Below are positions 1-5,982 of a stretch of DNA of 20,721 nt, piece after piece. This DNA is from JACCYX01 sp964610045. Its GTDB lineage: Bacteria; Chloroflexota; Chloroflexia; Thermomicrobiales; UBA6265. The position numbers were made by a program, and so were the translations under genes. The stretch covers positions 1-20,721 of the forward strand of contig CAZSUN010000071.1 in NCBI GenBank assembly GCA_964610045.1. The letters run 5' to 3'. Position 1 is the first letter of the stretch, and every line of letters begins with the position of its first letter. A model generated the notes under the pieces. The model did no database searches, was not told the origin of the DNA, and worked only from the letters and a program-made list of their open reading frames with translations.

Positions 1-199
1 GTCCGCCCGTACGGATTGGCAACGGAATGCCAACTCCGGATGAATGGTGTGGGTTCCGCCAGAACTGGGAATCCCAGGAGTGATCATCCGGACTCGGTAG
101 AGGCCGTAATCCGTTCCCTCGTTGCATGCACACAGCAATGGCCGCCCTCGCGGTCGGCCATTGCCCAGTCTTCGAGAATTGCGCAGTCAGCAACCGGAC
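1..199. other. Left-edge non-coding stretch
   Basis: I see no supportable gene here. The only open frame is a short one at 16-225 with no family signature and no convincing ribosome binding site, and it runs antisense into the zinc-ribbon gene. The stretch contains one strong hairpin at 135-164, listed separately, and otherwise no recognisable element. It could hold the end of a gene lying outside the window, but nothing shows that. Confidence 0.5.
135..164 (-). terminator. Terminator-like hairpin after the zinc-ribbon gene
   Basis: A perfect 10-bp inverted repeat, GCAATGGCCG (135-144) and CGGCCATTGC (155-164), encloses a 10-base loop. It lies 36 bp past the stop codon of the 52-aa zinc-ribbon gene on the minus strand. 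There is no T-tract on either side, so it may be a weak or factor-assisted terminator, or a transcript-stabilising 3' hairpin. Confidence 0.5.
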
Positions 200-358
200 C
201 TATTCTTCCTTCTTGGTGCTCTTGATCCGGAAGAGCTTCGTTCCGCACACCGGGCACTTGCCCTGAACGGCGGGACGCCCGTTCTTCATCGTCACCTCTT
301 CCTCATCAACCATTTCCCGCTTCTCGCGGCACTTCACGCAATAGGCTTCCGTCGCCAT
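200..358 (-). CDS. 52-aa DUF5679-type zinc-ribbon protein
   Basis: This is a very small, probably cytoplasmic protein with two CxxC pairs, C7-V-K-C10 and C35-P-V-C38, as in a zinc ribbon. The segment VTMKNGRPA followed by CPVCGTKLFRI matches what I recall of the DUF5679 family, which is common in Actinomycetota and Chloroflexota and has no known function. I chose the ATG at 358, not the upstream in-frame ATG at 520, because a strong GGGAGG site sits 5 bases before it and family members start just before the first cysteine pair. A plausible promoter of its own lies at 500-528. The C-terminal KSTKKEE tail is basic/acidic and probably disordered. The family call is solid; any role in nucleic acid binding would be a guess. 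Confidence 0.85.
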   Translation of the reverse strand: MATEAYCVKCREKREMVDEEEVTMKNGRPAVQGKCPVCGTKLFRIKSTKKEE

Positions 359-499
359 GCAGTCCTCCCGAATCCTCGTCCAGCCACCTGGCCAGATGTC
401 GACAACCACCCGGCCACAACCAGCCGGCTTCCGGTTTTGTGGAGACGACAACCGCGTACGTATGCGGCTGTCCGGCCGAATTGGAGCGTCTCTCGCGCT

Positions 500-528
500 G
501 TTGTACGCCATTGTTGCCAAATTGTCGA
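500..528 (-). promoter_or_regulatory. Candidate promoter of the zinc-ribbon gene
   Basis: Reading the minus strand, TCGACA (523-528, 5 of 6 to the -35 consensus) is followed after exactly 17 bases by TACAAC (500-505, 4 of 6 to the -10 consensus). It lies between the end of the SRAP gene and the zinc-ribbon start. That would give a leader of about 135 bases and let the small gene be transcribed apart from the SRAP gene. This is a motif match only. Confidence 0.4.
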
Positions 529-540
529 ATACCTGGTGGG

Positions 541-1236
541 TCAGTCGATTTCCGCCCTATCGACCGGCTCGATGAGTGCGGGCCCGTCGTGGCGCGGGTT
601 GTTGACATCCCGGCTGACTGGCCGGATCGAGATCGCGTCATCGCTTGCAGGCTGTAACAGATGCTCCAGCGGTTCGAATTCCGTCAGGCCGGGATCGAGC
701 CATGTCTCCGCCTCGTCTCCATCAAGGACCACTGGCATCCGGTCATGGAGTTCCGCCATCGCATCGTTCGACGCTGTCGTGACGATGGTGAACGACGATG
801 TCGGTTCCTCTCCGATGCCGGGAGCCACATCGTAGAGCCCCGCGAACAGCATCAGGTCGCCCTCGGCCGGTTCGATCAGGTACGGCTGTTTGTGCGTACC
901 CTCCCGTTTCCACTCATAGAAACCGTTGGACGGCACGACACAGCGGCGTCCCTTCACCAACGAGCGAAACATCGGCTTTTCGCCCAGCGTCTCCGCTCGT
1001 GCGTTGATCGGGGTCACTTTCGGGCGCTGTCCGGGTTTCGTCCACTTCGGGATCAATCCCCAATGCATTCCCTGCACCACGAGCTGGCCGTCGACCTCCA
1101 CGATCACCGGAAGCGTTTGGGCCGGCGCCGCATTCCAGGTCGGGCTGAAGCGATCGAGATACTCCGCGTCAATCGACACCTGCGTCAGCCGCTCGCTCAA
1201 CTCCTTGTATTCGTAAAAGAGATACCGTCCACACAT
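541..1236 (-). CDS. SRAP-domain abasic-site DNA-protein crosslink protein (YedK/HMCES family)
   Basis: The 231-aa product begins M-C2-G-R-Y. In this family the initiator Met is removed, exposing Cys2, which forms a thiazolidine crosslink with abasic sites in single-stranded DNA and shields them during replication. The other active-site positions are in place: N78-A-R-A-E82, E108 in GFYEW, and H164 in HDRMP. These correspond to N75, E105 and H160 of E. coli YedK as I recall them. The length matches the family (about 220-240 aa). The ATG at 1236 is fixed by the need for Cys at position 2; an in-frame extension to 1323 is rejected. The ribosome binding site is weak (AAAGG about 12 bases upstream). 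SRAP genes often sit in SOS loci, which fits the LexA-like operators upstream of the preceding minus-strand gene. Confidence 0.93.
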   Translation of the reverse strand: MCGRYLFYEYKELSERLTQVSIDAEYLDRFSPTWNAAPAQTLPVIVEVDGQLVVQGMHWGLIPKWTKPGQRPKVTPINARAETLGEKPMFRSLVKGRRCVVPSNGFYEWKREGTHKQPYLIEPAEGDLMLFAGLYDVAPGIGEEPTSSFTIVTTASNDAMAELHDRMPVVLDGDEAETWLDPGLTEFEPLEHLLQPASDDAISIRPVSRDVNNPRHDGPALIEPVDRAEID

Positions 1237-1284
1237 CGCGGTCCCAACCTTTCGTCTGCGCGGAATCATACCCACCCACGGAAA

Positions 1285-1335
1285 GCCGGAACCCCGGTGC
1301 CGCCAGGAGGGGAACGGCAGCACCGGGGTTCCGGC
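1285..1335 (-). terminator. 16-bp perfect hairpin between the small membrane protein and SRAP genes
   Basis: GCCGGAACCCCGGTGC (1285-1300) and GCACCGGGGTTCCGGC (1320-1335) are perfect reverse complements, 16 bp, around a 19-base loop. The hairpin starts 21 bp beyond the stop of the 75-aa gene and, read on the minus strand, is followed by TTTCC. It may be an intrinsic terminator or a partial attenuator between that gene and SRAP. A TATGAT -10-like hexamer (1265-1270, minus strand) just past it could start SRAP separately, but its -35 is poor. Confidence 0.6.
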
Positions 1336-1356
1336 TCGTCGGGTTGTTCGGAGGGT

Positions 1357-1584
1357 CTACGCAGCGTGGCGGTGAGCCGGCGCCTGCTCGTCGCCGATTG
1401 GCGCCACCGGCAGGATCGCCGGGCGATTGGTCGCCACGGGTTGAATGCTGATGATCTGGTCATCATCCAGCATCACCGGGGTCTTCCGGGCCGGCTTGCT
1501 TTCCACCAACATCGGGAACACGGCCATCGCCGCGAAGAGTAGTGAGACGACACCGATCAGGCCGTTGATGAGGATGGTTTCCAT
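1357..1584 (-). CDS. 75-aa single-pass membrane protein under SOS-type control
   Basis: I recognise no family. The protein has a short uncharged N-terminus, one hydrophobic segment at about residues 4-27 (ILINGLIGVVSLLFAAMAVF, then PML), then a basic patch (KPARK) and a proline-rich, mainly polar tail ending in PAHRHAA. The basic patch after the membrane segment suggests an outside N-terminus and cytoplasmic tail. There is no LysM or other known domain. The start at 1584 is supported by AGAAAGG nine bases upstream; the longer frame to 1731 would begin upstream of the predicted transcription start. Two LexA-like boxes and a good promoter precede it, and an SRAP gene follows. Known SOS-induced small membrane proteins (YneA, DivS, SidA) block cell division; a similar job here is inference from context, not homology. 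Confidence 0.7.
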   Translation of the reverse strand: METILINGLIGVVSLLFAAMAVFPMLVESKPARKTPVMLDDDQIISIQPVATNRPAILPVAPIGDEQAPAHRHAA

Positions 1585-1642
1585 GAGAGCGTGCCTTTCT
1601 CGTGGCCCGTGTGGGCAATTGGTGAGCAACTTCGTCGGGTCC

Positions 1643-1680
1643 GGATCACCCGCCGGCGCCGTTGGCGGTTCGGGTGATCC
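1643..1680 (-). promoter_or_regulatory. Leader hairpin upstream of the small membrane protein
   Basis: GGATCACCCG (1643-1652) and CGGGTGATCC (1671-1680) form a perfect 10-bp stem with an 18-base GC-rich loop that can pair further. It falls in the predicted 5' leader, between the candidate transcription start near 1715 and the ATG at 1584. It could stabilise or attenuate the transcript. No T-tract follows. Confidence 0.45.
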
Positions 1681-1714
1681 CCAGGTGGCGTCCGCTGCGT
1701 TCGCCATCCCTGTA

Positions 1715-1728
1715 CGAACACATGTTCT
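1715..1728 (-). promoter_or_regulatory. LexA (SOS) box 1, overlapping the -10
   Basis: CGAACACATGTTCT fits the Gram-positive-type LexA operator CGAAC-N4-GTTC(G/C) at all but the last base, with both GAAC half-sites intact. It covers the candidate -10 hexamer (1722-1727, minus strand), the classic position for repression by LexA. Confidence 0.8.
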
Positions 1729-1750
1729 CACATCTGTGCCCTGTTGTCAA
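1722..1750 (-). promoter_or_regulatory. Promoter of the small membrane protein gene
   Basis: On the minus strand a perfect TTGACA (1745-1750) is followed by a 17-base spacer and GAACAT (1722-1727). The -10 is weak (3 of 6), but it is embedded in LexA box 1. Transcription would begin near 1715, about 130 bases before the ATG. Confidence 0.65.
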
Positions 1751-1770
1751 CACTGTACGGTCACTTGTTC

Positions 1771-1784
1771 GGAACCTATGTTCT
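1771..1784 (-). promoter_or_regulatory. LexA (SOS) box 2, upstream of the -35
   Basis: GGAACCTATGTTCT contains a second intact GAAC-N4-GTTC palindrome, with its nearest edge 20 bp beyond the TTGACA hexamer. An extra GTTC half-site follows at 1788-1791. Its centre is 56 bp from that of box 1, so the two may bind LexA cooperatively. It could also act on a plus-strand promoter for the gene at 1968, although I see no good promoter on that strand. Confidence 0.7.
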
Positions 1785-1967
1785 GATGTTCTGTCGGTGA
1801 GTCTGGGCGGCCTGCGGTGGAACCGCCGGGAGGCGGACAGCGTTATTGACCATGAGCCTGGATAACCCGGCTCACGACTTCCCGCCAACCCAGATCAACC
1901 TGCGCATTGACTCTCGCCCCTGCCGGGCGCGGGAAATGTCCGTGCGTCACACGAAAGGACACTCGCC

Positions 1968-2663
1968 ATGGTCATCAGGCGCGTCTGCCTGCGGCTCGGT
2001 CTGCTTGCCACTTTCCTGTTCGCTTGTATCGCCCCCGTCGCTGCCCGTGCCGACGACGCGATCGGCTGCGATGAGTTCGCCAATCCGGCCGCTGCCCAGT
2101 ACCTGCTCGACCTCGATGCTTCGTACGCAAGCGACCTCGATCCTGACGGTGACGGCATCGCCTGCAACGAGGACGGGGCCGGTGAACCGCTCTCAGACGA
2201 GGACTACGTCTACGCGGTCTGGGATGAAGTCGATCTTCTTGTCGACTCCGTCCTGGAGTTCGTCGAGGTCATCCGGCCAATGTCCGACGATGGACTTTCC
2301 GATTCCGAGCAATTGCAGATCTTCGAGGAAGCCAGCGCTATCGCGGAGACCTGGGTCGACTATCCACAACGCGCTCCCAGGTTCGATGCTCCGCGGGGGT
2401 TTGAGGAGATTGATGCGCTCTACCACACCTGGGTCGAGACCGTGGGTGGCTTGAGCCTTGCCTGGCAAGCCGTGGTCGATGATGGGGAAACTGGCGAAAT
2501 CGAAGACGATACGATCGAAGCGTTCGACACCGCGATCCACGCCTTCGGCACCACCTCCGATGATCTGATCGCAATGCTTTCCGCCGCCGAGGGGGAGTTC
2601 ATCGGCGGTGCGAATCCCGGCGAGGCGATCGCAATGATTCCTGCCCGCCTCCGTGCTGGGTAG
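1968..2663 (+). CDS. Secreted acidic excalibur-domain protein, one helical repeat
   Basis: This 231-aa protein has a signal peptide (residues 1-28, basic VIRR then a hydrophobic core, likely cut after ARA). An excalibur-type motif follows at 34-69, C34DEF...LDPDGDGIAC66NED, whose DxDxDG loop is expected to bind calcium and whose two cysteines probably pair outside the cell. Residues 80-208 form one copy of the acidic helical repeat shared with the two genes downstream. The landmarks are aromatic/leucine-rich helices, a central FDAPRGFEEI equivalent to the paralogs' DVPDGxEDVQ, and a late W. AAAGGA lies eight bases before the ATG. The last 20 or so residues do not match the paralogs, and the end of another repeat lies out of frame just downstream, so this gene may be a shortened survivor of a two-repeat protein. 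Function unknown. Confidence 0.85.
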   Translation: MVIRRVCLRLGLLATFLFACIAPVAARADDAIGCDEFANPAAAQYLLDLDASYASDLDPDGDGIACNEDGAGEPLSDEDYVYAVWDEVDLLVDSVLEFVEVIRPMSDDGLSDSEQLQIFEEASAIAETWVDYPQRAPRFDAPRGFEEIDALYHTWVETVGGLSLAWQAVVDDGETGEIEDDTIEAFDTAIHAFGTTSDDLIAMLSAAEGEFIGGANPGEAIAMIPARLRAG

Positions 2664-2710
2664 GAACCAACCCGGTCTTCCCGGCGTCGCTCCTCCCAAG
2701 TCCGCGATGA

Positions 2711-2881
2711 TCGCGGTGCTCGCAGGGAACCGAACTCTACAACCGGTATGCAGCCTGGATCGAATCGGATTCCGGCTCCGACGAGGAAGACGAAGCGTTC
2801 GACGCCTGCAAGGAGCAGATCGATATCCTCAACGATCTCTGCATCGAATTCGACCAGATGTTGACCGACGCCCGTGCCTGA
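2711..2881 (+). pseudogene. Decayed fragment of an excalibur-family helical repeat
   Basis: A 56-codon open stretch, in a different frame from the preceding gene and with no start codon, ends in TGA at 2879-2881. Its translation includes ELYNRYAAWIESDSGSDEED followed by an acidic helix, matching the C-terminal half of the repeats in the neighbouring genes (for example WSNTDAGSDEEADAED and WNDTDPGSDEEDE). An in-frame stop at 2708 cuts it off upstream. It looks like the tail of a second repeat once attached to the gene at 1968-2663, lost by internal deletion plus frameshift. A sequencing or assembly error is a weaker alternative, because the N-terminal half of the repeat is missing altogether. 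Confidence 0.7.
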
Positions 2882-3148
2882 TTCCGCAACTGTGATGATG
2901 TGTGGAACCAGATTGCCCTGTCAGGCGTCTATACACCAGGCCGTTCATGACGGATCATGGGAACGTCGTCTCGATGTCACCGGATTCGCCATGGTCGAGG
3001 CGAACCCATGCGCCAACGTCGTCGCACGGGGACGCGCCGCCATTACCGGTCCGGAGAAGTGCGGACCAGGCAGCAGGAAGCGATGGCCAGGCCGGCGGCT
3101 TCCTGCATGGGCTGTACCGTTGGTCAGTTGTAGCGAAGGATTGGAGAC
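2882..3148. other. Intergenic spacer before the three-repeat protein
   Basis: There is no supportable gene and no recognised repeat family in these 267 bp. One 8-bp inverted repeat, GCAGGAAG (3073-3080) with CTTCCTGC (3099-3106), encloses GGCC-rich sequence and sits about 40 bp before the next start codon. It may be a leader hairpin. No clear promoter hexamers are visible. Confidence 0.4.
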
Positions 3149-4774
3149 ATGAAGCACCCGCTCACCGGTTTGCGTGTCGGCGCCGTATTGCTCTTCCTGG
3201 TCGGCTTTCTCTCACCGGTAATGTCCACCGGCGCCGGAGCCCAGGATCTCACCTGCGACGACTTCACCTCGGAGCGCGCCGCCCAGGCTGTGCTCGATGC
3301 CGACCCCGACATGGAGGATTCCCTCGACCCCGATGGTGACGGCATCGCCTGCAACCACGAGGAGGACGCCAGCGACGGTACTGCCGCCGACGATGAAGAA
3401 GACGCCGCGGCGGACGAGGAAGACGATACTGCCGCCGACGACAGTGGCAGCGAAGACACCGACGCCTACCTGAGCGACGTCGCCGATACGGCTGCCTCGT
3501 GGTCGGAAAGTCTCGACGATCTGCTCGACATCGACCCGATCCGCGCCGATGTCACCGACGCCGAAGCTGACGACATCATTGCGATCCTTGATGTCTTCCT
3601 GGCCGCCCCCGACACCGCCGCCGACTTCGACGCTCCCGAGGGGCTCGAAGACGTCCAGGACACCTTCGAGGACCTGGCGGACGGCTACGCCGACTATGCC
3701 CAGGCAGTCATCGACTGGTCGAACACCGATGCGGGTTCCGACGAGGAAGCCGACGCCGAGGATGCTGCCGCCGACGCCCTTGACGCCGTGCAGTCCCTCA
3801 ACGACGACCTTGCCGCCGCGATCGAAGACGCGGGTGGCAGCACCGCCGATGGCGGTTCCGACGACGAGTCGGATTCCACCGACGGCAACGGCGGTGAGGC
3901 CGATGAGTACCTCGCCGATGCCCAGGAACTCGTGGACGAGTGGGCCGACGCACTCGATACCTGGAACGATCTCGACATGATCGAGAACTACCCGGACTTC
4001 ACTGACGACGATTGGGACACAGTCAACGACGCGATTGCCCTCTGGGCAGCCGCGCCGGATGATGCTGCCTCCTTCGACGTTCCCGACGGCTACGAGGATG
4101 TTCAGTCCGCGCTCGAAGACCTCGCCGACGGCTACTTCGATATCCAGGACCTTGCCCTGGTCTGGAACGATACCGCCGCCGGTTCTGATGAAGAGGCAGA
4201 TGCCGAGGACGACCTCGCTGACGCCGTTGACGCCATCGCCGACCTCGAGGATGACTACGACACCGCGGTTGAGGATGCCGGCGGCAGCTCCGCCGATGGC
4301 TCCGATGCCAGGGACGACGAATCCGACGCGGCCGATGATGAGGCTGACGCCACCGACGACGAGTCCGATGGCGGGAACGGCGGCAACGCCGATGTGGCCG
4401 ATTACCTTGACGATGTCTCCAGCCACAACGACGACCTGATGGCCGGCGCTGCCCGCATGACCGGACTCCTGACCCAGGAAGACGAGCTGACCGACGATGA
4501 CATCTCCGAGATTGGCGACATCATCGACTCCTGGGCAGCCGCCCCGGACGAGGCCGCCGATCTGGATGTGCCGGACGGCATGGAAGATGTCCAGGCGGAC
4601 TACGAGGATGTGGCGGACGCCTTCGCGACGGCTGCCGACAACTTCAATGCCTGGCTCGCCACGGATTCCGGCTCCGATGAATCCGACGATGCCTGGGCCG
4701 ACTTCACCGACTCGCTGATCGAGGCGACTTCGCTCTCCGCCGAGCTCACCGAGACCATCGAGGACGCCGGCTAA
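3149..4774 (+). CDS. Secreted, extremely acidic excalibur protein with three helical repeats
   Basis: This 541-aa protein has a signal peptide at 1-31 (cut after AGA) and an excalibur motif at 36-70 (C36DDF...LDPDGDGIAC68NH). Three copies of a repeat of about 125 residues follow, at 107-230, 254-379 and 419-541. Asp/Glu/Ser/Gly-rich linkers separate them at 71-106, 231-253 and 380-418. Each repeat begins with a Y-L-x-D helix, carries a central D-V/A-P-D/E-G-x-E-D-V-Q motif and has W-x-x-T-x-x-G-S-D-E/S before the last helix. Lys and Arg are almost absent after the signal peptide, giving a very low predicted pI. AAGGA lies eight bases before the ATG. The protein is probably exported and may be wall- or surface-associated, and the excalibur loop suggests calcium binding. 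Calcium storage, adhesion or a structural surface role are all possible; none is shown. Confidence 0.88.
   Translation: MKHPLTGLRVGAVLLFLVGFLSPVMSTGAGAQDLTCDDFTSERAAQAVLDADPDMEDSLDPDGDGIACNHEEDASDGTAADDEEDAAADEEDDTAADDSGSEDTDAYLSDVADTAASWSESLDDLLDIDPIRADVTDAEADDIIAILDVFLAAPDTAADFDAPEGLEDVQDTFEDLADGYADYAQAVIDWSNTDAGSDEEADAEDAAADALDAVQSLNDDLAAAIEDAGGSTADGGSDDESDSTDGNGGEADEYLADAQELVDEWADALDTWNDLDMIENYPDFTDDDWDTVNDAIALWAAAPDDAASFDVPDGYEDVQSALEDLADGYFDIQDLALVWNDTAAGSDEEADAEDDLADAVDAIADLEDDYDTAVEDAGGSSADGSDARDDESDAADDEADATDDESDGGNGGNADVADYLDDVSSHNDDLMAGAARMTGLLTQEDELTDDDISEIGDIIDSWAAAPDEAADLDVPDGMEDVQADYEDVADAFATAADNFNAWLATDSGSDESDDAWADFTDSLIEATSLSAELTETIEDAG
3467..4771 (+). repeat. Three in-frame copies of a ~370-bp coding repeat
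   Basis: Copies lie at about 3467-3838, 3908-4285 and 4403-4771 within the three-repeat protein. They encode the helical module with the shared DVPDGxEDVQ and GSDEE landmarks; copies 1 and 2 share the identical string GSDEEADAED. Related copies occur in the genes at 1968 and 4918 and in the fragment at 2711. The unit has multiplied by in-frame duplication and then diverged. Confidence 0.8.
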
Positions 4775-4803
4775 CCAACCCTGCTCGTCACCTCGCACGC
4801 CAC

Positions 4804-4840
4804 GGAAGGCCGCTGCTCCACCCGGAGTGGCGGCCTTTCC
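4804..4840 (+). terminator. Intrinsic terminator after the three-repeat protein
   Basis: AAGGCCGC (4806-4813) pairs with GCGGCCTT (4830-4837), extended by G-T and G-C pairs outward, around a 16-base loop. The 3' arm ends in CCTTTCC. It starts 30 bp after the stop codon and separates this gene from the next paralog, implying that the next one has its own promoter or depends on readthrough. Confidence 0.6.
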
Positions 4841-4917
4841 GCAATCATCAGATCACGGGTCACCGGTTTGCGTTCGCTGATTCTGGCGTTCCGCGCCCGC
4901 GGCAGGAGGACTCTGTG

Positions 4918-5982
4918 ATGCGCCATTCCACTCCCGCGTTCCGGCTTGTTGCCTTGCTGATACTGGGTCTCGCCTTCCTCCCGACGCCGTCACTCGCGCA
5001 GGAGGTCGATTGCGATGACTTCACCTCACCCGATGCCGCCCAAATTCTTCTCGATGATGATCCCGATGCCTGGGAGGAGGCGCTCGATCCGGACGGGAAC
5101 GGGATTGCCTGCGACCAGGACAACGATGATCGCGATCCTGACGAGCGGACAGACCCCGACACCTGGCTCGACAGCGTTGCCGAACAGGCGGACGCCTGGT
5201 CCGGCGATCTCGACACGCTGATCGACCTCGATCCCATCCACGATAATGCGGGGCTCAGCGAGGACGATCTGAAACTGGTCAACGATATCCTCGCCCGCTT
5301 CGCCGATGCCCCCGATGCCGTCGCGGACTTCGATTCCGCTCCCGATGATCTCGCCGATGTCGAAGACGCCTTCCGCGATCTCGCTGACGGCTATGCGGCG
5401 ATCACAGCGGCCGCGATCTCCTGGAATGACACCGATCCCGGTTCCGACGAGGAGGACGAGGCCGCCGCTGCGTACGACGATGCGGTTGGACAAGCCGGCG
5501 AGATGGCTGGCGAGTTCGTAGACCTGGTTGAAACAACCCGCGATGGCGGCTCCTCCAACAATCGGGAGAACGACCCTGACCGAACCGAGGACGTCGACAC
5601 CTACCTCCATACGGTCTTCGATCATGCCGAGGACCTGTACCGGCAGACCAACCGGCTGTCCACGATCATGGGTGAAATCGTGCTTGGGTCCGCGACCGAT
5701 GCTGACCTCGATGAAGCCGATGACATCTCCCGGACCCTTGCGGATGCGTCGGATGTCGCGTCCGGCCTGGATGTCCCTGATGGGTACGACCATATCCAGG
5801 ATGCCTATATCGCCTACACCGGCGCCTGCGCGGGGATCGCCGCCGCCTGGGATGCATGGGTCGACTCCCGGCCCGGTTCTGCCGAAAATACCAATGCCTT
5901 GATCGAGTTCAGCAACGTGATAACGGAGGCCGCTGGTCTCGCCTCCGACCTCTTCTCCTTGCTCTCCGAAGAGGGCTTGTAG
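4918..5982 (+). CDS. Secreted acidic excalibur protein, two helical repeats
   Basis: This 354-aa paralog of the two preceding genes has a signal peptide at 1-27 (cut after PSLA) and an excalibur motif at 32-67 (C32DDF...LDPDGNGIAC65DQD). Helical repeats follow at 83-211 and 229-354. Repeat 1 keeps WNDTDPGSDEEDE; repeat 2 keeps GLDVPDGYDHIQ but has lost most of the acidic run (WVDSRPGSAEN) and gained a lone cysteine at 304. The linker at 212-228 is short and contains Asn/Arg, less acidic than in the three-repeat paralog. A strong AGGAGG lies eight bases before the ATG at 4918; a GTG three bases further upstream (4915) is an alternative start. The role is unknown; see the three-repeat protein for possibilities. 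Confidence 0.87.
   Translation: MRHSTPAFRLVALLILGLAFLPTPSLAQEVDCDDFTSPDAAQILLDDDPDAWEEALDPDGNGIACDQDNDDRDPDERTDPDTWLDSVAEQADAWSGDLDTLIDLDPIHDNAGLSEDDLKLVNDILARFADAPDAVADFDSAPDDLADVEDAFRDLADGYAAITAAAISWNDTDPGSDEEDEAAAAYDDAVGQAGEMAGEFVDLVETTRDGGSSNNRENDPDRTEDVDTYLHTVFDHAEDLYRQTNRLSTIMGEIVLGSATDADLDEADDISRTLADASDVASGLDVPDGYDHIQDAYIAYTGACAGIAAAWDAWVDSRPGSAENTNALIEFSNVITEAAGLASDLFSLLSEEGL

Noticed and set aside
16..225. 69-aa plus-strand frame at the left edge
   Set aside because: No ribosome binding site, no family match, overlaps the zinc-ribbon gene and its hairpin.
1968..2663. LexA control of the excalibur array from the boxes at 1715-1784
   Set aside because: The only good promoter hexamers near the boxes face the other way, and the boxes are about 185-250 bp from the excalibur start; possible but unsupported.
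3467..4771. CRISPR-like array
   Set aside because: The repeats are long, in-frame coding modules separated by acidic linkers, not short identical repeats with unique spacers.
3212..4798. 528-aa open frame antisense to the three-repeat excalibur protein
   Set aside because: It mirrors the repeated GAC/GAG codons of the real gene, has no family signature or ribosome binding site, and the sense strand has a signal peptide, an excalibur motif and repeats.
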